This document shows, one piece after another, positions 1 to 14,200 of a stretch of 64,000 bases of DNA. Numbering within the stretch: position 1 is the stretch's first letter; each line of letters starts with the position of its first letter. The stretch spans positions 310,001-374,000 of the forward strand of contig CADCXC010000040.1 in the NCBI GenBank assembly GCA_902806595.1. Direction: 5' to 3'. The notes under the pieces were generated by a model that did not search any database, was not told the DNA's origin, and saw nothing but the letters and a program-made list of their open reading frames with translations. Source of the stretch: Pyrenopolyporus hunteri (Eukaryota > Ascomycota > Sordariomycetes > Xylariales > Hypoxylaceae). The position numbers and the translations under genes are program-made.

Positions 1-603
1 TTAAGATAACGGACCACTATATTATATACACTAAATTTTAATGAATACCCGCTATAATACAGCCTGCATCCACTAAGATTTAGTGGACATTTTAAAACTT
101 TAGCCTTGGATAATAGCCCCGTTATTTTTTCCAAAATGTGCCAACTGATGCCGCACTGACAAAATAATGTGGCAGCTGGTGGATTTCTCTAGTATGGACA
201 AAACTTTTGAAAGCCACATCCGTAGAGCCATGTAATTAGGTACATATGTGTGGATTAATAGGCTGGGCCATTTAGACTGGACTAAGTCCTGGACGTTTCT
301 TTCGTCATCGCATGGATTTCTTGTTATTTATTCTTTTTGTAATTTTTTTCATTGCAGCGTATCAAAACTCTTAATGCTCATTATTCGCTCCCTCTCCGCT
401 GCCAACTCTGTTTTTCTACCCTCTCGGAGAAATACGTGTAGGTAATTAAAATCAAAATAAACATGCCTTAAAACTCATAGCCGTATCCCGTTTCCCTTCT
501 CTTCGTCTCTCCCCCATCTCCCCCTAAGCTTCCTACGAGTCCTGTACATGACGGATCATGCAGTAACTTGTTCCCGGAGCGTGAAGCTTTGCTGAATGAT
601 AGA
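1..603. other. Left-edge non-coding region upstream of MET8
   Basis: No gene is recognised here. The first 480 bases are AT-rich, with short palindromes such as CCACTAAG..TTTAGTGG near 70-90. This may be decayed mobile DNA, but nothing identifiable is visible. The last 120 bases are pyrimidine-rich (TCTCTCCCCCATCTCCCCC), as in many fungal promoters, and probably hold the MET8 promoter and 5' UTR. Confidence 0.5.
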
Positions 604-1508
604 ATGGCCGGCGGCACTAGTACGGGCCAGTTTCCCAAAGTTCAGGGCGGAGGCAGTTTGATTCTAGCCTGGCAAGTTAAAAACAAGCATATCTTGGTAG
701 TCGGAGGCGGCGAGGTGAGCGAACAACAACGCCTTTCCTTAGTAGATCTTCTGGAAGAGGGTATCAATGACAATTCCGTCTTGCTTTTGCTTACCGCCAT
801 CTTTCCCAGGTCGCAGCCGGCCGTATCCTCAATGTCCTGAACGCCGATGCCAACGTCACCGTTGTGAGCCCCTCTTCCGGCCTCAACCTCGAAGTCCGTT
901 ATCGCATTGCCAACGACGAGGTCACCCACCTCGACCGTGTGTTCCAGCCTTCGGATCTCGAGTCGTTACCGCCTAGCAATGGGCCTCCCGACATGGTCCT
1001 CGTCGCTATTGACGACCCTGCCGCCTCCACCCAGATTTGGAAATTGTGCAAGGAACACCGCATCCCAGCCAACATCGCCGACGTCCCGCCCGAGTGTGAC
1101 TTTTACTTTGGAAGCGTGCACCGGGATGGGCCCCTTCAGATCATGGTCAGCACCAACGGCAAGGGGCCGAGACTGGCTGCCAGCATCAGGAAGTGGATCG
1201 GCAGCCAGTTACCGGCGGGTGTGGGCGATGCTATCGAGAGAATCGGAGAGCTACGCGCCAAGCTACGCCAGATAGCCCCGAGCCCTGAGGAGGGTCCCAA
1301 GAGGATGCGTTGGATGAGTAGTGTCAGCGACGCCTATAGTTGGAATGAGATGTGTGGGCTTACCGACGAAGACATGGATAATCTTCTCGAATTCTACCCC
1401 CCTAACGAGGTACCCCATCTAGACTTGCTCAAGGCCATGCGGGGCGGAAGGGCGCCCGAGGACATTGACGTCTTCGATGGATCCTTTGGCTTCAGCGTCG
1501 TCACATGA
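604..1508 (+). CDS. MET8: Siroheme synthase Met8 (precorrin-2 dehydrogenase / sirohydrochlorin ferrochelatase)
   Basis: Catalyses NAD-dependent oxidation of precorrin-2 and iron insertion to give siroheme, the cofactor of sulfite and nitrite reductases. Two exons, 604-714 and 810-1508, with a 95-bp intron (GTGAGC...CCCAG), give about 269 aa, close to the 274 aa of yeast Met8. The joined frame reads ILVVGGGEVAAGRILNVLNA, the Rossmann NAD-binding motif, at about residues 28-47. The motif NIADVPPECDFYFGS follows; its Asp at about residue 128 matches the catalytic Asp141 of yeast Met8. The C-terminal helical dimerisation part (MRWMSSVSDAYSWNEMCGLT) is also present. The start was placed at the ATG at 604 because the upstream in-frame start is only TTG. 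No partner sulfur gene lies nearby. Confidence 0.93.
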
Positions 1509-4500
1509 ATCCGAGCAGGTACTAGAGGCTAGAATGGGAAGACTACCCGGTAGCTTGGTTCTTCGAATCATTATATGTGCTCGGTGGCGGGGCCCCAGCA
1601 GTCGAAATGCGAAGTACAGCACCACGTAAATCGGCATCTCCTGATACATTATGCGGGAACACCACGGAGCCCGCTATTCCAACCAAAAGCGGTTTATAGT
1701 AGTACTCATCTTTGGACCCGAGGTACTGCAATCTGCGAGCCATACTTGAGGTAGTCTTGAATTCAATGTGTCTTTTCCGTCGCCCTTAAAAGGATTTATG
1801 AAATTACTCGCTTCACTTCTCAATGACTTATACCTCTTCTCTTGCAACGCCGCCGATACTTTTATATACGGTTAACTATACCGAGTCTCTTACTATATGC
1901 TCAGCTTATAGGTTTTCCGTAGCCCCTATTTCTAGGTGGTAGGTATGTAGATATCCTTTCATCTAAATATTTATATTACCCTGAAGTCGCGTCTAGTCTA
2001 GCCAACGTGTATAAATTTAGTTCCGGCGGTAAGATTTTCACAGACCTGGATCCTATTGAACGCATTAGGAGACTAAGCTCAGCAGCTTCAACTACCTCTT
2101 AAGGGTTGAATTCTTTATCTCATAAATAACCATGTACCTATGTTTACCGCTGCCGCCATCATTTCCATTCCTCTCCATAAGACAAAACCTCTGTGTCTTA
2201 TATGAACAGCCCTGAGTCCAAGATTAGAATAGTTCAGCATCTCCCAACCTGCTCGTTATAATAGCCCTCTCTTCAACGTGAGCTGAACTCATTCTGCTCT
2301 AGGGAGTTAAACCATCTGCTTAACGTAACAATTTCTATATTGAACGAGGATTTTTCGTTGGCCCACGTTAACCTCGCCATGGGCGTTTCACGGGGTTTAG
2401 TCGAGGCAATGTATATAAGCGGTTGCGATACGACTAAAGCTTCTAGTCGTAACCTATTGCTTATCGTGGTCTCCTATCAAGGTTGGGGTTTTGCCTTCCA
2501 GAAAGAAGGCTTAGTAGACTAATTCTTCCCAATATAGACACAACTCAAAATTATAAAGACCTGGGGTTATCCGCTGCCCATATTCTCATCGAAGAATAGG
2601 CAGCTTAAGTGTCGCAATGCCTACGCAAGATCTAAGTCGTCTCTCAATCTTACAGCCCGACGCGTTGGAATCCGGGAGCACGTGGGAACTTCAGGTGAGA
2701 TCCAGTTATATACGGTCAACGCCTAATGGATGGTTTCCGACTGAACGGACTTAAGTGGTAAGCCTTTCAAATAATCACTATCTGCCTAGAGGGTATGTAA
2801 CCTATTATGGTAACTTTTGCTTCATTTCTAACTTCGACGTTATCTATATATCCTAGACCGTTATCTCTCCATGGAGATAGTTATAAGTTACTTCGAGTCC
2901 TTCTGCAAGTCATCAACAACTTATCCACATTCTCCTCGGTAGCAGGAAAGCCATTTTGGACTAGAGTACTTCATAGTCTGATGCTGTCTCCCAAACAGGT
3001 GCCTACCTACGTACGGAACCCAACAGTGCCCGATCTTCATCTAGAGCTCCGGATCGACGGGGATAGAAATTCTCACAAGATCCATACTGATTAATACCTA
3101 CCTAGGTACCGTGGCAACTAGTAGATGTAGTAATACGACGCGACCAAATTCAGTTGGGCGGTTTGCCGTGTGATATCACCCTGGGACTTGCCCCATCGTA
3201 AGATTGGGCAGGAGAAAAGGGGCAACAGATATTCCAGTCCCACACGCGCCTAAGGCACACAATTTAGGATTTCGCGCGCAAGTTGGCCATCAGAATGCTC
3301 GTGATTAAACCCGAGCATATCCGTGCACCATAGCTGAATCTATCTGACGTAGGGGCCTTTATGTGCGGACGTTAGATATGTACCTAGGTAGGTAATTGCA
3401 TCCGACTCAACTATTCAACCAGAATGTTAAAAATCAAGTCGAACCATGAGCTATGCTACGCCGGAGATGCCGCAATCTGTGTACTTCAAATATCCCTGCT
3501 CTCTCCCTCCTTAGGGCAAGTGCTTATACCTGGATAGGCGATATTCTATTGGTACCCAAGTAATCGGCCTATGTATTGTACATGTTGTCGTACTCCAAGA
3601 AGTCCATAAGCCAATGGCCTGGGTATGAGGACGCCAAAGGTTCGTGGCGCCTCGCTAATCTGTAGATTACGATCATAACTGGGATTTCGATGCATGTGAA
3701 CGCGGATGTTAAACTCGCGACGACACGAGGCAAGAGGGTTCCCTGAACTCCGACACAACCCTAGGAGCAGGTCGATTCAATTCGTGATTCTTCCTAGCCC
3801 TCCTAGAGGAATGTGTAATTCAGTATTATATTCCCCCCTCGTCCATTTGGTATATTACGACTTTAATTGTGCCGAGCTACGTGGGGAATAGAGACATAGT
3901 AATGAACTTCAATTAAAAGCAAATACAAGCCCGTAGTAGAAAATTTTTCATCCTATTTGGCACGTTGTGATTTCGTCTAGAACGCCGCAATATTCTACAC
4001 CACTTTTTCCCAACATACTACACACTTACAATAGGGGAAAAGAGGCGGTCAAAGGCGCTTGATCATTGATGGCGTCCTGAATGGCATGACGATCAAAGCC
4101 ACCAGGAGAGATTACAGCCAATACTCACTATGGACTTGTTTTCTAGTATCTAAAGGGGCGGCGATTGCATTCTAATGGGCGAATTCATCTCCGAGTAAAA
4201 TCTAGGAGGGGTACAAGGCTGAAGGACACTACTCCGGCAAGCCGGACGAAAGAAGCAAATGGCCACTCACCGGGATCTACTAAGCGAACAGTCTTTTGGG
4301 ATTGCTCGGGGTTTCCCTGCAAACCATCTACTTGTGTGTCGGAGACTGGCTGCAGCTATTTCGCTGCAGCCATCGAAGCATAGGATGTAACCAAAAGGGG
4401 TAAGGATGAGATTGTTTTAGGCCCAACTGGTCGCTCGCGACCTTTTCTCAGCAGCCCGGGTCTCATCTTTGTCATCGAACGAGTGGTTATTCTCAGGCCA

Positions 4501-5725
4501 AAAAGTAAGCGCCGCGGAAATATGCAGACGGAGAGCTACGGGCGACGAAGGGTATTACTCGTATTCGAATCAATGAAATATTCGTCGCTCAAGATCAGGC
4601 AGCACCGTACCTGGCTAGCCCCAGATCCAGTGACCCCTTGACCAGAAGCTTAAGCGACGGGTAGTTACATGTATCGGAAACATACCGTGAACAGATTCTC
4701 TTACGGTCGTTGATCCCCACCCATTCATTCCCTTCTTTACGCGCGAGCCTCGAAATGCATTACCTGTGGCTGAACCGCCTAATGCGACTGCGCGTCCGGA
4801 CGTAGCCAACGACCCGAACGAGGCCTTGGATACCTATTAGCGACTCGCCCAGGAGAGTAAAGGAGGCGTATTACATCGATAAACATACTCATCTACCTAC
4901 CTACCTATGTACCTATCTAGGCAGGCTGCGCCCGTAATGACGATGATGAGCACAAAACCCACGTGTAGTTCACTGACGGGATAATGAGACAATAGCTCAT
5001 CACATATCCCAACGAAACAGAATATCTCACCCGCAGCTATTATGATGGGCCCATCTTCTGGACCAAACTCGTTGCTATGGCATGCCGGGGCTTCCTAACT
5101 CGTAGATAGGTTCCTACCTACCTTGTCCACTCTAACGCGGAGAATCCTTTTCCCAACTCACAGCCAGCCCCTCTCCTGGAAAATGCGTGACGGAGGAGTA
5201 TTACCACTGCAGAAATGCAGAAGTCAGTCGTGTATATAAATTGCTCGTAGCCGGCTGACCAATCTACTGGGATTTGCTGCACTATCAGACCCGTGGGGCG
5301 ACGGGAAGCTGCATGTAATTGCAATCGACAACTTGTTACAGGTTGTTTGGTCCCAGGCGACCGGTAACAGTTCCATGTAAAGTAGTATCAGATCACGTAT
5401 CTTCCACCCGATTTTTCTAGACCCTTGTCAGACAGCCGCTAGAAACGGAGAGGATCTGAGCTTTCATTCCTACTGGTAGTTCGGCGTCGCTGTGAAGATA
5501 TTAGAGTGGCACAGCTTTTGATACGGGAACGACTAGGCCGTGTCATGAAGATAAAAGAGAGAGCCTTTAGGCTAAGTCGGAACGGCTTTCCATCGTGACT
5601 GGTTCTTAGATCGGTAGAGTGCATTACTCCACGGCGACATACTCTGACGCAAATATTCTGTCTAGTTATTGTTGCTAACGAAAGTAGCTTAATCTACTTT
5701 CGCGTCGTGTTAGAAGTGTCTGTCC

Positions 5726-5726
<1 letters not shown>

Positions 5727-5763
<37 letters not shown>
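5727..5763. repeat. (AG)n microsatellite
   Basis: About 37 bases of uninterrupted AG dinucleotide within the gene desert. Confidence 0.95.
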
Positions 5764-5767
<4 letters not shown>

Positions 5768-7075
5768 CCCTTCGAACGAACTGGGACTAGTCAACAATTT
5801 TACGAAGCTACATTAAAGATGCTAATCTATTAAATTAGCGTGAAATGCAGGTGATGCTCATTTGCCCTTCTTCGAACGTCCTCTCTATCCATACCCTACC
5901 TACCTATCCGCTTCTCTCCTGAGGTTCTACGAACTTGCTCTATAAGGGCTGTCCCAGAGGACCATAGTGTTAGGAAGCACAAGCCCATAATTATAAGCAA
6001 AGCATAAGCTCATCTGTTAGTTGCACTGCAGAACATGCACATTTGTTTTACGGGCGTAAATCTGGCTGAGGCCGGAGTACACGCATCGCTGCAGGATCGA
6101 AGCACACGCGGAGATGAGGTACCCAGGAACGGATAGCTGCCTTCACCGCGAGCGTACGAATATTTCAAGCCGGCTTTAAGTACTATTGAAGTTCCAACGT
6201 ACAATACCTACCTACCTACCTAGCTGGATTATTTTAGCTGGGGGAACCGAAGCGGGGGATTCGAAATCCGCCTAATATTCTAGGAAGTAGGTAGTCTTCG
6301 GGTTGCATTAAAGCCGCACAACGCCAACCTAAGAGAAGTGCTCCATGGCTAACTACCTACTCTATGATGGTAAGTAAAAGTCGCCTCTCTGAATGTTGCC
6401 GTGTGTTAGTCCATACGTTTGCCGTGATTGGTGTCAACGAGTGGTAGGAGGGGTTCGGTTTGAGGTACATAGTCTCTTAGAGTAACAATGATGGCGGCAG
6501 AGATAGCAATGCCGGTAACCAGGGATTATGCGGGTGGCCACCTAGTACATACCCTCAGAGTATGTAGGCAAACAGCGCGATTGAATGATTATAGGATATA
6601 AGAGCACGGCAAGGATGCCAGCGGAAGACTCGTCTCAGCTGTCAGGGCTGTAGGAGGAATATGTATAGAGCAACGATCAAAGTCGCGTGGAAATAGTGAG
6701 TGGCTTGGAACCCCACGTTTTTGTAAGGATATTAATAACGTGCAGAACGTATGTTCTGTCGCGTCTCGGCGTAGCTAGGTGCTGCAAGGGCTCGAAACAT
6801 CCTTCATTAGACGTTAAGATGTCTGGTCTCAACCGTGCTATCTCGCCTGCCGGACCGAAGCGAAAGCGAGCTGTTGGAGTTGGGAATATCCTAACAGGAC
6901 GAGTTACTTGGTCGGCCACGTTCGTTCTCTCGCCATATTAATGTGAGTTGTGCGAGTCTTGTTGCGGGTGCGGCGATAAAAAGGAGTAGTAATCGTTACC
7001 TATAGGCCGGAGATGCATGGCGTATTAAAATTTTCTATGAACCCCAGTGTAAGCGGCATTATACAAGGCTTGTTC

Positions 7076-7118
<43 letters not shown>

Positions 7119-7124
7119 TTTTTC
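7076..7124. repeat. (CTTT)n microsatellite
   Basis: About eleven CTTT tetranucleotide units, ending in a T7 run, within the gene desert. Confidence 0.95.
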
Positions 7125-7841
7125 GGCAACTTGGGACAGACTTCGGGAAATGTAACGTTGTGAACCATGGAAATCTCAAGCTGTCAAAGCCTGCCCTGGT
7201 TTTGGGTAACGCTACTAGGAGGAGATCGTCCCGGTAATCAGAATGGGAGATGGTTGCCAGATCATCGGCTCCCTCCTCCCCGTTACAAGAAGAAATGACA
7301 GCAGAAATTCTGTGCTGGCTATTCCTGGCTGCTGCTGTGGCCGTCGTACGGCATATGTAGGTAGCGTCGTGCTATGTCTTTTCCAAGCGCCAGGATCGGG
7401 GGGCACCCAAGGGAAAGGGAGTGCGCGAGATCTGGAGGAAACAATATCGCTGCATAATCTCTGCGCACCTAAGCGTGACCCTCGTTTCCCGTTACTGTTC
7501 TTGGCTAAGCCGCTGTTGGCGATAAATGAGATTTGATGCTCTTGGTGTCGCCTACCTACAGCACAGATACACGGACCTGCACGCATCTTCCCTTCAGCAG
7601 CACGAGGCATAGGCTACGTGTAGGGAGCGAGCGAGCGGTCCCTTGGATGGGGGCCCATTCTGTTTACCCTATCCTCGTCACCTGGTGCGGACCTTTACAG
7701 CGCTCCCGTGTGACAAGGCTCGGTGGTCTTTGGTTCCCCAACCCCCAGGTAAGCCGACCGTCGCGTGTGATGGATCTTGTGGTAGTTGTACGCCGTATGC
7801 CGTATTGGCCAATCTAGTCGTATTACCTAGTAGCGTACAGG

Positions 7842-7873
7842 AAAAAAAAAAAAAAAAAAAAACAACAACAACA
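7842..7873. repeat. Poly-A tract with (AAC)n tail
   Basis: A run of 21 A followed by AAC repeats. It resembles a retroposed poly-A tail, but no SINE or LINE body can be recognised upstream. Confidence 0.8.
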
Positions 7874-8184
7874 AGGGTGGAGTAGGGGGTGCCGAGAGGA
7901 GGGATAGATCTTCGAGGCCTTCTTCCACCCCCCTGGTCGGCCAAATAAGCTCTGAAACCCTGCCGGTACTATGACTTGGTCCATTCTCGGCCTGAGCCGA
8001 ATGGAATGGTTCCCTCCAGTTTTATGTGGCTGCATCCATGCATCAAGAATAGAGCATGTGAGCAGTACTGCGCTGTATTTCTCGTGGAGTCTACGACCGT
8101 ATTGTACATAGACATGTACGTGGTGGGTTGCATAGGGTGTATAACATACATGCTTACTTTCATACACCGTCACTTACCTGCCTA

Positions 8185-8232
8185 CATACCTACATACATA
8201 CCTACACACATACCTACACACATACACATACG
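8185..8232. repeat. Degenerate CATA/CCTA repeat
   Basis: Alternating CATACCTA and CACA units, a local form of the dispersed CCTA/TAGG repeat that fills the spacers of this window. Confidence 0.7.
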
Positions 8233-11200
8233 TGCGTTGATGACCAACCTACCTACCTGTCGTATACTGCATTTGCATGCGCGAATCCTGATCCTTGCCC
8301 ATACGTTTAGGATGCTACCCTGTACCCAATAAGCCTTACCTCCTCCACCTCTCCTTCTCGGCCTCTTTCCTAACTCCACCCCAAGTAGGTAATTAATTCC
8401 CCTTGTTAAGATCGGAACAGGCTTGCGTCGAGGAGGGCGGCTGATCGCCGTCATGGGATCGTCCCTGGTTCGCAATTACTAACCCCGGACGGGAAATACT
8501 GTATCTAATAACGTACTATGTACGTAGTTGGTATGTATATACATGTCGGGAAGGCTGCAAAGGAACGGGAGGCTCTCGGTGGAATGCGGATCGCTGATAA
8601 TAGTCGCGGTGGCTATCGTTCAATGGCGTCGGCCCTTACATGACTCTATGCTGTTGATATTGCCGTGCTCGTAGGGCTTCGTCAAGATACTGTACTGTCT
8701 AACTATCTAACCTGACTTGGGTTGTCGACTATGAGACTTAAGAGAATGTCGCGGTTGTCGTGTTTAAACCGTAAGCACACCTGTTGTTTATGTGCTCAGA
8801 AAGTAGCACGCACTATTCGGATCCCTACCGGGGTAGTTCGGCGATAATGGTTGATTGAAAAGGACGAGGGTATTTTAGTCGCGAGTTACATAGTTGCACA
8901 TGCGCGTCTCTTCAAACTCTTAGTCCCAGGAGATAGGGACGTACTACATACGAGAGGGGCCTCCCATCGCGAATCTGCGACAAAATTTGGGGTACGACAG
9001 CGGCAGATACCTGCTCCCGACATCTAGGAACCTCAGTTTTATTACTAGGTAGCGGTAGATGGTTCGCTGAACGGTAAGGTAGAGAAGCCGAGAGTGCTTC
9101 GTAGCCGTCCAGCATTGTGCGAGACATGGAACCCAACCGGACCTTAACCCAAACTATTGGGACGCGAACGGATCATGTTTGCAGAACTCGCGTACAAGTG
9201 ACGCCGCTGTTGGCCTGGGCCAAACGAGATCATGCTGTTATAGATTCTGGCTGTCCTTCGGGGAAGTTTGCATGCATTTGCGATTGTGATGGGTCGACAG
9301 ATATATTAACTCACTTCGTGATCATTTTCGGGACTTGGTCCTGATGCCCTATCTCCGCAACCTTCGACGACGAAGCGGAGTTCTCGTCTGTTCGACGAGA
9401 GGGGAGGTGGGTGCTGTGTCCTCGCGGCCCCCCTGTACAACGCTGGGGATGCGCTCGCGCGGTCCCGCGCAGGCATTGATGACCGGTGGATTGGTTTTGC
9501 GGCGAGTAGATTCTCGTCCTCCTACGCTAGCTATATACGGCCGTATCCAGGATCTCGAGAGCAAGTGTGACGATAGAGTCTTGACATACCTAGAATATAG
9601 ACCTTGGGAAGTGGTGCGAGGGTGCTGCTGGATTTACGAAGATACTGACCTGATCGTAGTCCTGGTGTAGGCAGTGCACGAGCGTAGATTGCCTTGGGGG
9701 GACTGCCCCCAGGGCCTCTACCAATTGTAGCATTAGGGTATTTTACCCGCGAACGGGGAGAGAAAGATAGATATTCCATACAGTTGTAAGGGCAGGGGAG
9801 GGGGGCCGCGGGGTGAGGCTACCTGCCCGTCTAGTCTATTGGTATCCGTACTTTATCAGTTCTTCTCAGGGATCTCATGATCAGATCGGTCTGGAAATAT
9901 CAGCCGATGTCGATGTGGTGGGAACTGGTAGAAAATGTACGCCAAAGATTTTGGGCGTGCCGAAGGGCGAGCTGCTGCACGAGACTCGTGTACATAGTAG
10001 ATAGCATCCTGTAACTTGCGAGTTACAGTGACACGGCGCATTAATGTGGTCATACATACTGTATCCATACCCTGCTGCGCTCTGATACGGCAAACCCGGA
10101 AGAGTAAGCCTTACACGATCTACCTAAGATCCATGGATCTTTCTGCTCCCGCCTAAGTATTTACCGTATGACTGCATCTTTACACCACTGTATCCGCAGA
10201 GGCGCCGCAGGATTGTTAGAATCCCTGCAACGGGGACCTGGGACCTCCCCCACTGCCAAGGGCGATGATCATACGAGGGTACATACATGGCCGTGGAAAA
10301 TATGATGTGGACTACACGCTCGCGTATTGTAAAGGTCTTCTTGGGAACAAGAGATACTCCCCAGGGACTTAATTTTGCACACCCTCCCCATGCACACCCG
10401 CGGCTAGGAGGACTAATAGTATCTAGAGGGCGCGAATAGAGGTCCGTCCGCACACTTGCTCTAAGTGGAGTGAAGTCGAGTCGGCGTGGAGGTGGCTTCT
10501 ACGTGATGGATGCTTTTCGAAGCCGTACCATCGAAAAGAAGGTACGAAGAATCTCATCTGCTGCGAATTATTTACTGGCTGTCCTTGGATGGGTATTTCA
10601 ATTTTCATCTATGGACGACTTGCATGCTACCTAGGTTCAGACCGACGCCTCTTACTCTGTGCTACCTCCGCAATCTAGTACTTGAGGAATGGCATCGCAT
10701 TAACCGGACATGACCAAACAGTACATCAATCCCGATTCATGGGCTTTACCATTCTTACCATTCTTACCATGTATTCTCGCTGTCCCGAGCGTGACGTTTG
10801 CTACATATCGACTTCAGACGACGTGGATGCATTTGGCTCTGTATCGTCCGCGTTTTACGACGTAGCTCCCGTACGGCGCCATTCATCGACGAGAGACTCC
10901 AAATATAAGATATCTCTTATCCGGGGATGGTTTCGTGTATACATACCTACTTGGCTCCGCATATATTGTGACCTGATTCTTGCTTGAGCCCAGTGTAGTT
11001 AGACTCTACAGTCGAATCGCTGTTACAATAGCGTGGGATGACCTACTTACCTTTGTAGTTAGTACGCGAACTCCGAATGCCACATCATAAAACTGAACAC
11101 TTAGAAAAGGACATCACTATTAGGTGATTCATTCCGAAAGGATCTTGCCAACGTTGCCGTCTCCCATGTCCTTGACATAGCGGTTCGGAATTCCTATTAT

Positions 11201-14200
11201 TATTTCCCGGCCTCCCTCTGTAACGTCCTAACCTTTACGCCCTGGTATGTTTTTTTTTCCCGTCTTGTTGGTCATCTCACACGTATTGGAGAATTGTTGT
11301 CAGCATTCCTGCTTGTGGATGAAAGGACCGAATAACATTAGAGCGATTAAACAACTGCCATTAACTTTCGCACCTGTTCACCGACATACTCCACAAGCCA
11401 CTTCTAGGACAGATGAGCCAAAAATAAATGAATAAAATAAAAAAAGGAAAGAAAAGAAAAAAAATAAAAATACTGCTAAGATGAGCAGGGGGAGAGCTCC
11501 TCAACTCCCTACGTGTAATCCTTCAAGTACCATGTGTAGTATATGTAGGTATGTATACTAGTTGCATGTATGGGCTATACAGTACATGGCATACACAAAC
11601 CCCTGACCGTCCTCCCTGGTCCAGCTCCTCGAGGGTTGGGATCCCCACTAGGGGCGGCTGATGCCGTCGTCTATTACTTTCTCCCCTTCTATGTTGGAAC
11701 CTGACGCTATGAAATGAGCGAATCTCGCCGAGTGGCACACATACATACATATATACGTACATGTCGGTTAGTCCCTTTCAGCATGGGCTACGAAGTAGGT
11801 ATCGGTTCACGAGGGTATGGAGTAGCGGGTCCTCTATGAAGTTCCAGGTCATCCCACCCATCTCAAGCTGGCTAGGTTCTTTCAGATGGCTGCCCACATC
11901 CCCCATTGGCCAAGGTGATCGTCCAATAGCTGCATGGGCTAGTAAAATAAATGGCTGGCCAATGATACCCCCAGCTCCTCACCCTTTTTCGGTAATTCCC
12001 ATCCTACCCTGTCCGTCGATCTACAACAGGACTAACACACGCTCGCCATCTCCAAGCCCTGGGACGACCGGTGTTTATTGCCAGATCGACTGGACGCGCG
12101 ACAAGGGAAAAAAAAAAGCATTTGATAACAGGGCCTAATGCCTTCACGTCATCACTCCGCTATCCCGTCGATATACTAGACGTTGTGCTGATTTGACTAT
12201 TGCTTGCAGGTGCAATGCTAAGTATGTCTCTACCTGTTGTCGTCGCCTTTGGAACCGACTTTAGACTCCAGTCAGAGCCAAGCGGATCTCATGCAGGTAG
12301 AGATTATCCATCTATATCAACACACCCGCTTACATGTATCTCATGCGCAATATCTCCGTATTTTCATGCTAGCCATCTACTGCTCGTCGACGATCGAAAC
12401 CCTCGAATCTCTTGTGCTTGGCCAGTTTTCCCGACCCCTTAGGTAGGTACTGAATTATACAACGTAGCGCAGTCTGGCCTACGTATATAGGTAGGTACTT
12501 ACGCTTACACGGAATTGCGCCATCTTCCATTTACACACCCTTTCTAAGTCGTGTATATCTGCTCATCCTTGTCTTGTCACTCCCACCGTTCATTGCTCCT
12601 TTCGTCTATCTTCCCCACTTACGCTGTGCTTTTTCCTCTTAGCTTTTTTTTTTCCTCTTAATTTTTTTTTCTCATGCTCATCTCATCTTCGCCGTAGTCA
12701 CTGTGGGAATCCTCTTTTGGTAACCTACCCATCCCTTTAGGCCAATGCGGGGAGTTTATTGACTGCCTAGCCCATATACTGGGGCAGGGCCCCAAGGTGA
12801 TTTTTCCCCCCGATCACAGACCCTTGCATGATTTGCAGCTTTAAGACATTGTGTATCTGGCATTCAACGGCCAGCATCCCTGTAAACCATTACCTCTATC
12901 ACCTTCTATACTCTCATCAAGCGCGGCATCATCGTCTCTGCATACAGAAGCAACTGCCCGACTCATAATCACCTGCAGATATATTAGAGGGTAAAGGGAG
13001 TCTGTATTTCCGGGGGGGTTATGAAAGCACTAGGACTCTGCGACCGCCTAGCCGACCTAATCGGAGAAATTAAGCAGAAGAAAAGAAAAAAAATAACAAT
13101 ATTACATGTCGAGCAGGGTGGCTTGAGACGAGTAACTGAGAAAAAAAAGGTACTTCGATAGTATATTCCTGTGTAATGCAATGGTCTCGACCGGCCACAA
13201 CATAGGAATCTTGACTACAGCCCCAATTACTTCATAACGGCGATCCGAGAAATGTGTCTTGTAACTTATTCTTTTCGTCTCTTTATCAGTTCTTATCCCC
13301 TTCGAAGAAGTTCTCCCCATCCTGACCCAGTCTGAGGAACAACGTCTCACACACACATATTTTAGAGACCTCTCTTTTTTTTTTCCCTCTTCTGAATCTT
13401 GTTCGTTTGCTAACAGGTTCTCCGACACCTCGCGGTTCTTCAGCCCGTTTACCTGTTCGTTGTTGGTAACTGGTGTCTTTTGGTTCAAGCTACGACACGA
13501 ACCACGCGGGACACGCGAACTTCTCGGATAGCTGCCTACTTCTGATTGCAGCCATCCCAACTTACCTTCATGCGAACACGTTCGGGCAGGCTGCATACGA
13601 ACAAGCTGGATCCCCCACACTCAACCGATCTGAGTGTAGATCGTATGTTATAGCCCTTTGTCATTGATTTACGCCGACTCAGCTGTCACATTTTTTTTCC
13701 CCCTCTGAGATTGCCCAGCACGATCTCCAATTGATATGCGGTGCCTGGGCCCTCTAGCGGCAAGAAACTGCGCTGCTCCTAGCTAACGGAATCCAAAATA
13801 GCATAAGTACCCGATACACAACTAGACGAACAGTACAGCCAGGGAGTTGAGTATCCTCTTTAGAGGCGGGGAAGAGTTTTGGATGCTTCCACTTTCCGAG
13901 ACTCGACTCAGAATCAGTTTGCCAACAGCTTGTTTCGACCAATGAGCGGCTCTGGGCTCCCATCTACTCCTGCGAACTAAGTTCTCAAAGACTCCAAACC
14001 CGCTCGGAAGGAAGAAAGAAGGGGTTTTCATATTAACCCCCTCCCGCGAATCAGTCGGCGGAGTATCCTGCGGTTCTAGTCTATTGAGGTTCACAGTGGT
14101 CAGCTCTTACAGTAGCCCTGTTTCTGGCATTCTAGCAACTACCGCTCCCCGTCCTACTCGCAGAAAATTTCCTTGGATGTTTGTTTCACCGGCTCGCCAG

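Noticed and set aside
6258..6280. TTCGAAA T-arm-like sequence that might belong to a tRNA
   Set aside because: The T-stem does not pair fully and no acceptor, D- or anticodon arm lies at the required distance.
7842..7873. Poly-A tract as the tail of a retroposon
   Set aside because: No recognisable SINE/LINE body, target-site duplication or Pol III promoter upstream; treated as a simple repeat.
13102..13620. 172-aa open frame on the minus strand in the gene desert
   Set aside because: No domain, biased composition or intron context; contains translated homopolymer tracts. Looks like a chance frame.
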